Assembly: GCA_938091985.1 (NCBI GenBank)
Contig: CALKOE010000299.1
Coordinates: 1-5,686, forward strand
DNA length: 5,686 nt
Origin: an uncultured Acidimicrobiales bacterium
GTDB lineage: Bacteria; Actinomycetota; Acidimicrobiia; Acidimicrobiales; Aldehydirespiratoraceae
Direction of reading: 5' to 3'
Shown: piece by piece, positions 1 to 5,474 of the stretch
Position numbering within the stretch: the stretch's first letter is position 1
How the letters are laid out: every line of letters begins with the position of its first letter
Translations under genes and position numbers: made by a program
The notes under the pieces: model-generated
What the model was told of the DNA's origin: nothing
Seen by the model: the letters and a program-made list of their open reading frames with translations, nothing else
The model's database searches: none

Positions 1-1
1 G

Positions 2-106
2 TGGGGACTTCTTTCGGCACGGTTGAAGAATCTAGCGCCCGTCGACGAAACCCGACGAGATGGGCGCGAGTGGACGCTTCACCCGGTCGAGTGGGACCGT
101 TCCTGA
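2..106 (+). CDS. Possible 3' end of an upstream gene (very uncertain)
   Basis: The second forward frame is open from the window edge to a TGA at 104-106. It would encode 34 residues ending in GREWTLHPVEWDRS. The tail reads like plausible protein, but an open stretch this short is common by chance in high-GC DNA, and it contains rarer codons such as CTA. I recognise no domain. If real, it would end 43 nt before the crotonase start. The alternative is that 1-149 is wholly non-coding upstream sequence. Confidence 0.2.
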   Translation, partial: WGLLSARLKNLAPVDETRRDGREWTLHPVEWDRS

Positions 107-118
107 CGCCCAACCCGA

Positions 119-128
119 GCGAGCTCGC
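119..128. repeat. 10-bp perfect palindrome upstream of the crotonase gene
   Basis: GCGAGCTCGC is a perfect dyad that ends 21 nt before the crotonase ATG and 9 nt before its Shine-Dalgarno sequence. It could be an operator half or a small hairpin in the leader. It is GC-rich and short enough to be chance. No T-tract follows, so it does not look like a terminator. Confidence 0.25.
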
Positions 129-137
129 CTCGCCGCC

Positions 138-143
138 AGGAGG
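138..143 (+). promoter_or_regulatory. Strong ribosome binding site fixing the crotonase start
   Basis: AGGAGG lies 6 nt before the ATG at 150. It is a near-perfect Shine-Dalgarno sequence at ideal spacing. It selects this ATG over the in-frame upstream ATG at 60, which would add 30 residues with no similarity to a crotonase N-terminus. Confidence 0.85.
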
Positions 144-149
144 AATTCG

Positions 150-968
150 ATGTCGTCTCGCCCGAACTATGTGTCGATCGATCGAACCATCCCCGAAGTT
201 CCGGTCGCCACGCTCGACCGACCGGATCGGCGCAACGCGCTTTCCATGGAACTGGTGAGCGACGGCATCGCCGCGTTCAAGGAACTCCATCGCGATCGAG
301 ACGCGCAGGTGATCGTCCTGACCGGATCGGGTGACGGGTTTTGCGCCGGTGCCGACCTGAAGGGCGGCGGCGAGCCGGCTCCCGACAGCGAAGGCCGGGG
401 CCCGGTGGGCAGTGTGTATCGGAGCCAGGAGCACATCGTCGACTTCATGATGGCGGTGCACGAGTGTGACAAACCGGTGATCGCGGCGGTGCACGGCGCA
501 GCGGTGGGCGGCGGGTTGGCGCTGGCGTTGGCGAGTGATCTGCGAGTCGCGGACAGCACGGCCTACTTCGGGTCGGTGTTCATCAACGTGGGCCTGACGT
601 CGTGCGACATCGGGACCAGCTACTTCCTGCCTCGGCTCGTGGGGTCGGGCCACGCGATGGACATGATGCTCAGCGGTCGCCATGTGGCGGCGGCCGAGGC
701 CGACAAGATGGGAATGCTCAACCGGCTCGTGCCCGAAGGTGAACACCTCGCGACGGCGATCGAATGGGCACGTCAGATCGCGAAGCAGAACGAGTACGGG
801 CTCTGGCTCACCAAGCGCGGCCTCTGGTCCAATATCGATGCGCCATCCGTCCGTCATGCGATCGAGCTCGAGAACCGTCAGCAGGTCCTCGGTACGTTCA
901 CCGGCAACATGACCGAGGCCATGCGGGCGTTCGGTGAGCGGCGAGACCCGAACTGGGGTCCGATGTGA
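150..968 (+). CDS. Enoyl-CoA hydratase/isomerase (crotonase) family protein
   Basis: This 272-residue protein has normal single-domain crotonase length and should act in the cytoplasm on a CoA thioester. The fold is recognisable from LDRPDRRNAL (22-31), from FCAGADLK (64-71), which forms one side of the oxyanion hole, and from AAVHGAAVGGG (112-122), which forms the other. By eye, the two catalytic glutamates of classical enoyl-CoA hydratase (rat mitochondrial Glu144 and Glu164) align with Ala124 and Phe144. Asp153, in SCDIGTSYFLPRL, aligns with the catalytic Asp204 of dienoyl-CoA isomerase, although that enzyme's other acidic residues are not kept. An isomerase or another crotonase reaction is therefore as likely as hydration. 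The ATG at 150 is chosen because of the AGGAGG six bases upstream. The amidohydrolase gene follows after 60 nt. Family membership is secure; substrate and reaction are not. Confidence 0.93.
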   Translation: MSSRPNYVSIDRTIPEVPVATLDRPDRRNALSMELVSDGIAAFKELHRDRDAQVIVLTGSGDGFCAGADLKGGGEPAPDSEGRGPVGSVYRSQEHIVDFMMAVHECDKPVIAAVHGAAVGGGLALALASDLRVADSTAYFGSVFINVGLTSCDIGTSYFLPRLVGSGHAMDMMLSGRHVAAAEADKMGMLNRLVPEGEHLATAIEWARQIAKQNEYGLWLTKRGLWSNIDAPSVRHAIELENRQQVLGTFTGNMTEAMRAFGERRDPNWGPM

Positions 969-976
969 GCGTGCGG

Positions 977-982
977 TACCAT
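977..982 (+). promoter_or_regulatory. Candidate -10 box for the amidohydrolase gene
   Basis: TACCAT matches the actinobacterial TAnnnT -10 pattern. It would place a transcript start near 989-990, leaving a leader of about 39 nt that contains the Shine-Dalgarno sequence at 1016. I see no convincing -35 hexamer about 17 nt upstream, so the call is weak. It overlaps the in-frame ATG at 981, which argues against that codon as the start. Confidence 0.35.
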
Positions 983-1015
983 GCCTTCCCAGGAAGGTTC
1001 ATTCCCGAAGGCTCC

Positions 1016-1020
1016 AGGAG
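1016..1020 (+). promoter_or_regulatory. Ribosome binding site deciding the amidohydrolase start
   Basis: AGGAG lies 8 nt before the ATG at 1029. The alternative in-frame ATG at 981 has no Shine-Dalgarno sequence. It would only add 16 residues, rich in Pro, Gly and Ser, ahead of the conserved start of the domain. Confidence 0.75.
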
Positions 1021-1028
1021 CACCAGTC

Positions 1029-2225
1029 ATGACACCTGAAGATCTCGACTACCTGCCGTTCGACGCCGACAACCACTACTACGAGGCGATCGACGCATTC
1101 ACCCGCCACGTGCCGGCCGAGATGCAGCCGCGCGTCGTGCAGTGGGTCGAGCAGAACGGCCGCAAGTACCACCTCGTCGGTGGACGAATCAGCAACGCCG
1201 TCGTCAACCCCACCTGGGACCCTGTCGCCATGCCGGGCGCTCTGCACGAGTACTTCAAGGGCAACCCTCAAGGCCGGAGCCCGCTCGAGATGCTCAAGGA
1301 GCGCGAGCCGCTGCCGGACTACTACATGAACAACGATGCGCGGGTTGCGCTGATGGAGACGCAGGGCCTCGAGGCCATCTGGCTCTTCCCGACGCTTGGC
1401 GTGCTCTACGAAGAACTGATCAAGGAAGACATCGAGGCTTGCGCCGCGATGATGACAGCGTTCAACCAGTGGCTGCTCGAGGACTGGGGTTACGCCCACA
1501 AGAACAAGATCTTCGGTGCGCCCTACCTCTGCCTGGGTGACGTCGACGCCGCGGCCGCCGAGGTCGACAAGGTCATCGCCGCCGGTGCCCGGGTGCTGGT
1601 GATGCGACCGGCCGCCGTCACGACGCCCACCGGCGTGAAGTCGCCGTTCGATCCCTACTTCGATCCGGTGTGGTCGCGCATCAACGAGGCTGGCGTCAGC
1701 CTCGTGGTCCACGCATCCGATTCGGGCTATTCGACGCAGGGCTACGCCGACAACCGGTTCTCTGCTGCCGGGATCAGCAAGGGCAACTATGGCGGGCCAT
1801 CGATCGGCAGTTTCGCGATCGAGCGGGCCGCGCAGGACTGGCTGATTCAGGCCGTGTTCCAGAAGATCTTCGATCGTTTCCCCAACCTGCGATTCGCGTC
1901 GGTTGAAAACGGATCCGACTTCCTCGCGCCGACCTTCCGGAAGTTTGATCAGACGGCGAAGAAGAGTTTCGGCTGGTTCAAGGACCACCCGGTCGACACC
2001 TTCAAGAACCACATCTGGATCAACCCGTTCTGGGAAGACGACGTCAACGAAATTGCCGAGATCATGGGCGCCGACCGTGTGATCTTCGGTTCCGATTGGC
2101 CCCACATCGAAGGCCTTCCCAAGCCGCTCGACTATCTGGTTGAGTTGAAGGAGTTCGACGCCGCCGATCAGAAGAGGATTCTGCTCGACAATGTCAGTTT
2201 CCTGAATACGCCGCAGCCCATCTGA
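1029..2225 (+). CDS. PF04909-type (amidohydrolase 2) metal-dependent hydrolase
   Basis: The 398-residue protein reads as a member of the amidohydrolase-2 family, TIM-barrel enzymes that include ACMSD-type decarboxylases and C-C or C-N hydrolases. The N-terminal metal motif is DADNH (12-16): the family's usual HxH is replaced by DxH, with Asp14 and His16. VVHASD gives His228, probably a metal ligand. SVENGSD carries Glu293 after the typical phrase RFPNLRFAS. GSDWPH carries Asp356, the conserved C-terminal acidic residue, next to His359. There is no signal peptide, so it is cytosolic. The start at 1029 follows a good ribosome binding site. The crotonase upstream and acyl-CoA dehydrogenase downstream suggest a role in aromatic or organic-acid catabolism, but the substrate cannot be read from the sequence. 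The transporter gene follows after 16 nt and is probably cotranscribed. Confidence 0.9.
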   Translation: MTPEDLDYLPFDADNHYYEAIDAFTRHVPAEMQPRVVQWVEQNGRKYHLVGGRISNAVVNPTWDPVAMPGALHEYFKGNPQGRSPLEMLKEREPLPDYYMNNDARVALMETQGLEAIWLFPTLGVLYEELIKEDIEACAAMMTAFNQWLLEDWGYAHKNKIFGAPYLCLGDVDAAAAEVDKVIAAGARVLVMRPAAVTTPTGVKSPFDPYFDPVWSRINEAGVSLVVHASDSGYSTQGYADNRFSAAGISKGNYGGPSIGSFAIERAAQDWLIQAVFQKIFDRFPNLRFASVENGSDFLAPTFRKFDQTAKKSFGWFKDHPVDTFKNHIWINPFWEDDVNEIAEIMGADRVIFGSDWPHIEGLPKPLDYLVELKEFDAADQKRILLDNVSFLNTPQPI

Positions 2226-2228
2226 CCT

Positions 2229-2234
2229 GGAGGG
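2229..2234 (+). promoter_or_regulatory. Ribosome binding site supporting the GTG start of the transporter
   Basis: GGAGGG lies 7 nt before GTG 2242, inside the 16-nt gap after the amidohydrolase stop. Its position and strength support the GTG start, which keeps the His-rich N-terminus, and support cotranslation from the same mRNA. Confidence 0.75.
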
Positions 2235-2241
2235 TCACCTC

Positions 2242-3141
2242 GTGGCCCACGATCACGACCACGACCCCAGTCACGCCGACGCGAGCACAGCGCGGCGGGA
2301 CCTGGCTGTGGCCGCGGGCGCCAACACGATCCTGCTGGTCGTGCAGGTCATCGGTGCACTCGCCTTCGGGTCGTTGGCGCTGCTGGCCGACTCGGTCCAT
2401 CAGGCCAGCGATGTCGTCTCACTCTTCTTGGCGGTGGGAATCGCCACGCTGATCGCCCGCCCGGCATCGAATCGCTACACGTTCGGCCTGCGCCGTGCCG
2501 ATGCGCTGGGCGGCTTGGCCCACGCCGTGTTGCTCAGCGGGGGAGCGGTCCTCGTGGTCGTCGAGGCGATTCGTCGGCTGGGTGGCGACCATCACGTCGA
2601 CGGTCTGGGCGTGGTGGTGCTCGCGTCGGCAGGCCTGCTCATCAACGGCTTCAGCGCCCGCTGGCTCCATGCCGGTCACGGCCACTCTCTCAACGTGGAG
2701 GGCGCCGTCCTTCACCTCGTGGCCGACGCGCTCGGCTCGCTCGTCGTATTGATCAGCGGGGCGCTGGTGCTGCTCACCGACGCCGACTGGGTCGATCCTG
2801 TCGCCTCGGTGGTTGTCACTGCGATCATCGTGTGGTCGGCTTGGCGTCTGGCGAGAACATCGCTCCACGTGTTGCTCGACGGCGTGCCGGCCGGCGTGGA
2901 TCTCGAGGAGCTCCACGCATTGATGGTCGCTGACCCGCTCGTGTCCGAAGTGCATCACCTCCATGTCCGGTCGCTCGATGGCGAGACGCTGAGCCTCACC
3001 GGCCACGTCTTGGTCGAGGCCGACGAACTCCACGAAGCCCAACTCGTCACCAGCCGGCTCTCGACGGCCCTCGGCGAGCGGGGAATCGATCACGTCACGC
3101 TGCAGGCGGAGTGTCACCCCTGCGAAGCCCCCGACTGCTGA
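2242..3141 (+). CDS. Cation diffusion facilitator (CDF) family metal transporter
   Basis: This 299-residue inner-membrane protein has full CDF length and would export divalent metal, probably Zn(II), by proton antiport. Six membrane segments can be read at roughly 21-43, 46-70, 86-111, 119-141, 153-178 and 183-203. The transport site is of the HD-HD type: His53xxxAsp57 in segment 2 (within LLADSVHQASD) and His158xxxAsp162 in segment 5. This pattern is associated with Zn/Cd transport (ZitB/CzcD-like). The N-terminus is His-rich (His3, 5, 7 and 11), as is the loop before segment 5 (HAGHGH, 143-148). LLDGVP (211-216) leads into the cytoplasmic C-terminal domain with its HHLHVRSL strand. The tail ends in CHPCEAPDC, with Cys291, Cys294 and Cys299, a possible extra metal site. 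The 16-nt gap to the amidohydrolase suggests an operon. Family is firm; metal specificity is inferred. Confidence 0.95.
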   Translation: MAHDHDHDPSHADASTARRDLAVAAGANTILLVVQVIGALAFGSLALLADSVHQASDVVSLFLAVGIATLIARPASNRYTFGLRRADALGGLAHAVLLSGGAVLVVVEAIRRLGGDHHVDGLGVVVLASAGLLINGFSARWLHAGHGHSLNVEGAVLHLVADALGSLVVLISGALVLLTDADWVDPVASVVVTAIIVWSAWRLARTSLHVLLDGVPAGVDLEELHALMVADPLVSEVHHLHVRSLDGETLSLTGHVLVEADELHEAQLVTSRLSTALGERGIDHVTLQAECHPCEAPDC

Positions 3142-3154
3142 CGATCTCCCCGCA

Positions 3155-3168
3155 AGTGAACGGTCGCT
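3155..3168. promoter_or_regulatory. Imperfect 14-bp palindrome over the -35 region of the dehydrogenase gene
   Basis: AGTGAACGGTCGCT matches its own reverse complement at 10 of 14 positions and covers the putative -35 hexamer. The position and size would suit a TetR-family repressor, which commonly controls acyl-CoA dehydrogenase genes in actinobacteria. No regulator gene is in the window and only one copy is seen, so this stays a candidate. Confidence 0.3.
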
Positions 3169-3184
3169 AACTTCTTGCTACGCT
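3156..3184 (+). promoter_or_regulatory. Promoter of the acyl-CoA dehydrogenase gene, probably leaderless
   Basis: A TACGCT box (3179-3184) matches TAnnnT and ends 7 nt before the ATG at 3192, so transcription should start at or within a base of the start codon. A weak -35-like GTGAAC (3156-3161) stands 17 nt upstream. No Shine-Dalgarno sequence precedes the ATG, which fits leaderless translation, common in actinobacteria. It marks the start of a transcription unit separate from the transporter gene. Confidence 0.6.
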
Positions 3185-3191
3185 GGGTCTC

Positions 3192-4451
3192 ATGAGCACG
3201 CCGATGCCGTCCGCCGAAGAAGTCCGCGCCGAACTCGAATCCTGGCTTGATGAGAACTGGGATGAGTCGCTGACCGTCGAGCAATGGTGGGAGCGTCTTG
3301 CCCCCACCGGCTACGCCCATCCGACGCTGCCGGGAAACGCCGGCGGCAAGGGTTGGGGTCGCGACCTCGCTGCGGTCGTCAACACGACGATGGCTGAGCG
3401 AGAGGTGATGGGCCCGCCCTCGTCGGGTCTCGGTTGGATGCTCGCCGCCCCCACGATCGGCGCCCATGCCACGCAGGAGCAGATCGACCAGTTCATCCCG
3501 CCGATCCTCACGGGTCAGGTCGGTTGGTGTCAGCTCTTCTCCGAGCCCGGCGCCGGCTCGGACCTCGCCGGCCTTGCCTGCAAGGCAGAGAAGGACGGCG
3601 ACGAGTGGGTCATCTCCGGCCAGAAGGTCTGGACCTCCGGCGGCCAGGTTGCCGACTGGGGCATGCTCATCGCCCGCACCGATCCCGATGCGCCGAAGCA
3701 CAAGGGCATCAGCTACTTCGCGTTCGAGATGGACCAGCCCGGCGTGACCGTGCGTCCGCTCACCGAGATGACGGGTCGAGCGCTGTTCAACGAGGTGTTC
3801 ATCGACGAGGCGCGCGTTCTCGACGCCAACATGATCGGCGGACTCAACAACGGCTGGGCCGTGGCCAACTCCACCCTGATGTTCGAGCGGGCATCGCTCG
3901 GCTCTGCCGGCAAGAAGCCGCAGACCGCAACGCCCGGCAAGAAGGGCAAGGCGCTGCAGCGGCCGGTTGCCGACTTCGCCAAGAAGGAGCGCTCCGAGGG
4001 CGGCGTGCCGTCGCTCGGCCCCGGCCTCTGGCAGCACTATGTCGAGCTCGCAACGAAGTCGGGCCGCATCACCGACCCGGTCCTGCGCCAAGAGCTGATC
4101 AAGCTCTACTCGCTGATCGAGATCAACCGGCTCGGCACGCTGCGGGCCAAGGATCCGAACCAGCGCACCGGCGCCGAGCCGAACATCGGCAAGCTCCACA
4201 TGAGCGAGATGTTCCGCCAGTTCCGCGAGGTCGGCCTCACCGTTCTGGGTGCCGACGGCATGCTGTGGGGCAAGAGCGAGCCCACGACCGGTGGTTCCGT
4301 TGGCGAGCTGGCGACGTTCTCGCCTGGTCCGTCCATCTATGGCGGCACCGACGAGATCCAGCGCAACATCCTCGGCGAGCGCATCCTCGGCCTGCCCCGC
4401 GAACCGGGCCCCGACAAGGGCACCCCCTTCAAGGACCTCCCCAAAAACTGA
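3192..4451 (+). CDS. Acyl-CoA dehydrogenase (FadE-like)
   Basis: This 419-residue cytosolic flavoenzyme would oxidise an acyl-CoA to the 2,3-enoyl-CoA, passing electrons to ETF. An N-terminal helical region (about 1-110) precedes the FAD/substrate signature CQLFSEPGAGSDLAGL (113-128) and the KVWTSGG segment (145-151). The C-terminal flavin-contacting motif is YGGTDEIQRNILGER (383-397), followed by ILGLPRE. Many family members have the catalytic Glu in YEGT at this point, but here it is Gly. Glu232, in TLMFERASLG, sits where isovaleryl-CoA-type and mycobacterial steroid-type enzymes place the base, so activity is likely kept. A Lys-rich stretch at about 240-275 looks like an insertion relative to typical members of about 380-400 residues. 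The ATG start is supported by the leaderless promoter just upstream. The substrate is unknown; mycobacterial relatives with this C-terminal motif often act on steroid side chains or branched acyl-CoAs, some as heteromers. Confidence 0.94.
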   Translation: MSTPMPSAEEVRAELESWLDENWDESLTVEQWWERLAPTGYAHPTLPGNAGGKGWGRDLAAVVNTTMAEREVMGPPSSGLGWMLAAPTIGAHATQEQIDQFIPPILTGQVGWCQLFSEPGAGSDLAGLACKAEKDGDEWVISGQKVWTSGGQVADWGMLIARTDPDAPKHKGISYFAFEMDQPGVTVRPLTEMTGRALFNEVFIDEARVLDANMIGGLNNGWAVANSTLMFERASLGSAGKKPQTATPGKKGKALQRPVADFAKKERSEGGVPSLGPGLWQHYVELATKSGRITDPVLRQELIKLYSLIEINRLGTLRAKDPNQRTGAEPNIGKLHMSEMFRQFREVGLTVLGADGMLWGKSEPTTGGSVGELATFSPGPSIYGGTDEIQRNILGERILGLPREPGPDKGTPFKDLPKN

Positions 4452-4483
4452 CCCGCTACATCTGGTGTCTGACCCCCGCTACA
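4448..4483 (+). repeat. Imperfect direct repeat spanning the dehydrogenase stop codon
   Basis: CTGACCCGCTACA (4448-4460) recurs as CTGACCCCCGCTACA (4469-4483), starting 21 nt later with two extra C. The first copy contains the TGA stop codon. It looks like a local duplication. Between the copies, GGTGTCTGACCCC (4464-4476) resembles dispersed intergenic repeat motifs, but only one copy is in the window. Confidence 0.45.
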
Positions 4484-4501
4484 ACTCGCACGCGGGCGGG
4501 G
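4474..4501 (+). terminator. Weak terminator-like hairpin after the acyl-CoA dehydrogenase gene
   Basis: CCCCGC (4474-4479) can pair with GCGGGG (4496-4501) across a 16-nt loop. A competing pairing is CCCGC (4475-4479) with GCGGG (4492-4496), with a 12-nt loop. It begins 23 nt after the stop codon, a sensible place for termination. No T-tract follows, so it would be an I-shaped terminator of the sort proposed for high-GC actinobacteria, or chance in GC-rich DNA. Confidence 0.3.
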
Positions 4502-4667
4502 TTGCTCACCGGCTTTGCGGTCCACGCGTACCAGCCGCCTCCGAGACTTCGGAATGCCGGACGTTCGAACTGCCGGGAGCGCCTCGCAACGACGGACGGA
4601 GCGTGCGGGTGGCGGACGACATGCTGGCCCCATTGTCGCGCGCGATGTTCCACCCCGAGGTCGGTCA

Positions 4668-4673
4668 TAGGCT
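4668..4673 (+). promoter_or_regulatory. -10 box of the swivel-MOSC gene, probably leaderless
   Basis: TAGGCT fits TAnnnT and ends 6 nt before GTG 4680, which has no Shine-Dalgarno sequence (the nearest GAGG is about 19 nt away). The arrangement copies that of the acyl-CoA dehydrogenase promoter, whose box is TACGCT. I see no good -35 hexamer. It would start the transcription unit that includes the downstream protease gene. Confidence 0.5.
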
Positions 4674-4679
4674 CACACC

Positions 4680-5474
4680 GTGGCTTCGACAGGTGAGGCG
4701 AGCGGAATCGGGGTCAGTCCCGGACTTGGGCATGGCGAACTCCAGGTCGACGTCGACGACGCGCTCGATGCGATTGCCGCCGGACGCGCTGTCGTGCTTG
4801 CACTCGCCACTTCGTCGCCAGCCGACGTTGGCGCCATGGCCCGGGCGGCCGGAATCATCGCCGTGCTCGGCGACGCACACAGCCACACCGCCGTCGTCGC
4901 GAAAGAAGCCGGCGTGCCGGCCGTCGTCTCGGTCGCCGGAATGCGATTGACCGGCGACGGCGTGGAGATCGCCGGGGAAGCCATCGGTATCGGCGCTCCG
5001 GTCACCGTCGACGGGGGAGCAGGTCGGGTTGTCTGGGGTCAGCGGTCGCCGACTGTCGTCGGAATCCAGCTGGCGAAGGCGACGCGGCTCGGCATGAAGT
5101 CGGTCAACGCAGCTGAGATCGAGACAGCCGCCGGTCTGGTGGGGGATCGCTATCACGGCTCGAAACACCGTCAGCTCAGCGTGCAGTCGCTCAGCGAGTT
5201 GGCCGATGCCGAGGCGAAGTTCGGTCAGCCGATCGACCCGCTGCTGACTCGGCGCAACGTCACGATCAGCCACGGCGAGATCCCTCGCACCCCCGGGCAC
5301 CGCTGGACGATCGGTGACATCGAGCTCGAGGTGGTTCGCGACGCGGCCCCGTGCAAGATGCTCGACATGGAGATCGGCGACGGCGCTCGCACCGCGATGC
5401 GGCGTCGGGCAGGAGTGATCTGTCGGGTGATCTCGGGCGGCGACCTCACCGTCGGCGACTCGGTGACGCTGTGA
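4680..5474 (+). CDS. Fusion of a PEP-utiliser swivel (phosphohistidine) domain to a MOSC domain
   Basis: The 264-residue protein contains two domains in one uninterrupted frame. Residues about 8-117 match the mobile domain of PEP-utilising enzymes (PF00391, as in PPDK, PEP synthase and EI). They open with GVSPGLGHGE and carry AGIIAVLGDAHSHTAVVAKE, in which His69 aligns with the phosphorylated histidine, followed by GVPAVVSVAG and VTVDGGAGRVV. Residues about 125-264 match a MOSC domain (PF03473), with GLVGDRYHG (152-160), TRRNVTI (190-196), AAPCKMLD containing the conserved Cys225, and a closing GGDLTVGDSV. MOSC domains occur in Moco sulfurases and mARC proteins and bind sulfane sulfur or molybdopterin. 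No ATP-grasp or PEP-binding domain is present, so a phosphate donor would have to act in trans. Start GTG 4680 fits the leaderless -10 box. No signal peptide is seen. The stop overlaps the next start. Domain calls are strong; joint function is unknown. Confidence 0.88.
   Translation: MASTGEASGIGVSPGLGHGELQVDVDDALDAIAAGRAVVLALATSSPADVGAMARAAGIIAVLGDAHSHTAVVAKEAGVPAVVSVAGMRLTGDGVEIAGEAIGIGAPVTVDGGAGRVVWGQRSPTVVGIQLAKATRLGMKSVNAAEIETAAGLVGDRYHGSKHRQLSVQSLSELADAEAKFGQPIDPLLTRRNVTISHGEIPRTPGHRWTIGDIELEVVRDAAPCKMLDMEIGDGARTAMRRRAGVICRVISGGDLTVGDSVTL

Larger units (their letters stand above)
4452..4679. other. 228-nt intergenic region without a supported gene
   Basis: No frame on either strand here has a start with a ribosome binding site and recognisable protein content. 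The open frames that cross it are extensions of shadow frames from the flanking genes. It holds the direct repeat, the weak hairpin, an 8-bp palindrome GTTCGAAC (4563-4570) bracketed by two TGCCGG copies (4555-4560 and 4571-4576), and the -10 box of the next gene. The palindrome recalls a tRNA T-loop, but the flanks do not form a T-stem. Confidence 0.6.

Noticed and set aside
1..258. Frame opening with GTG at position 1 (85 codons)
   Set aside because: It runs 109 bases into the crotonase gene in another frame, is Pro/Arg/Ser-rich, and has no recognisable content.
981..1028. Upstream ATG at 981 as the amidohydrolase start
   Set aside because: It has no Shine-Dalgarno sequence and overlaps a candidate -10 box. 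The ATG at 1029 has AGGAG at good spacing and begins nearer the conserved domain.
999..2105. Long minus-strand open frame (368 codons)
   Set aside because: It lies entirely opposite the amidohydrolase gene. Its translation is Arg/Val/Asp-rich with no recognisable motif, as expected for the antisense of high-GC coding DNA.
3114..4199. Long minus-strand open frame (361 codons)
   Set aside because: It is antisense to the acyl-CoA dehydrogenase, low in complexity (Leu/Gly/Arg/Asp-rich), and has no conserved motif.
4540..4580. tRNA-like GTTCGAA T-loop sequence
   Set aside because: The bases on either side do not pair to form a T-stem, and no acceptor stem or anticodon arm can be drawn around it.
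4456..4668. Small minus-strand frame (70 codons) in the intergenic gap
   Set aside because: It has no ribosome binding site, is Arg/Val-rich, lacks a recognisable motif, and its start overlaps the -10 box of the fusion gene.
3434..4696. Plus-strand frame of 420 codons overlapping the dehydrogenase
   Set aside because: It is extremely Arg-rich, out of frame with a well-matched acyl-CoA dehydrogenase, and has no domain.
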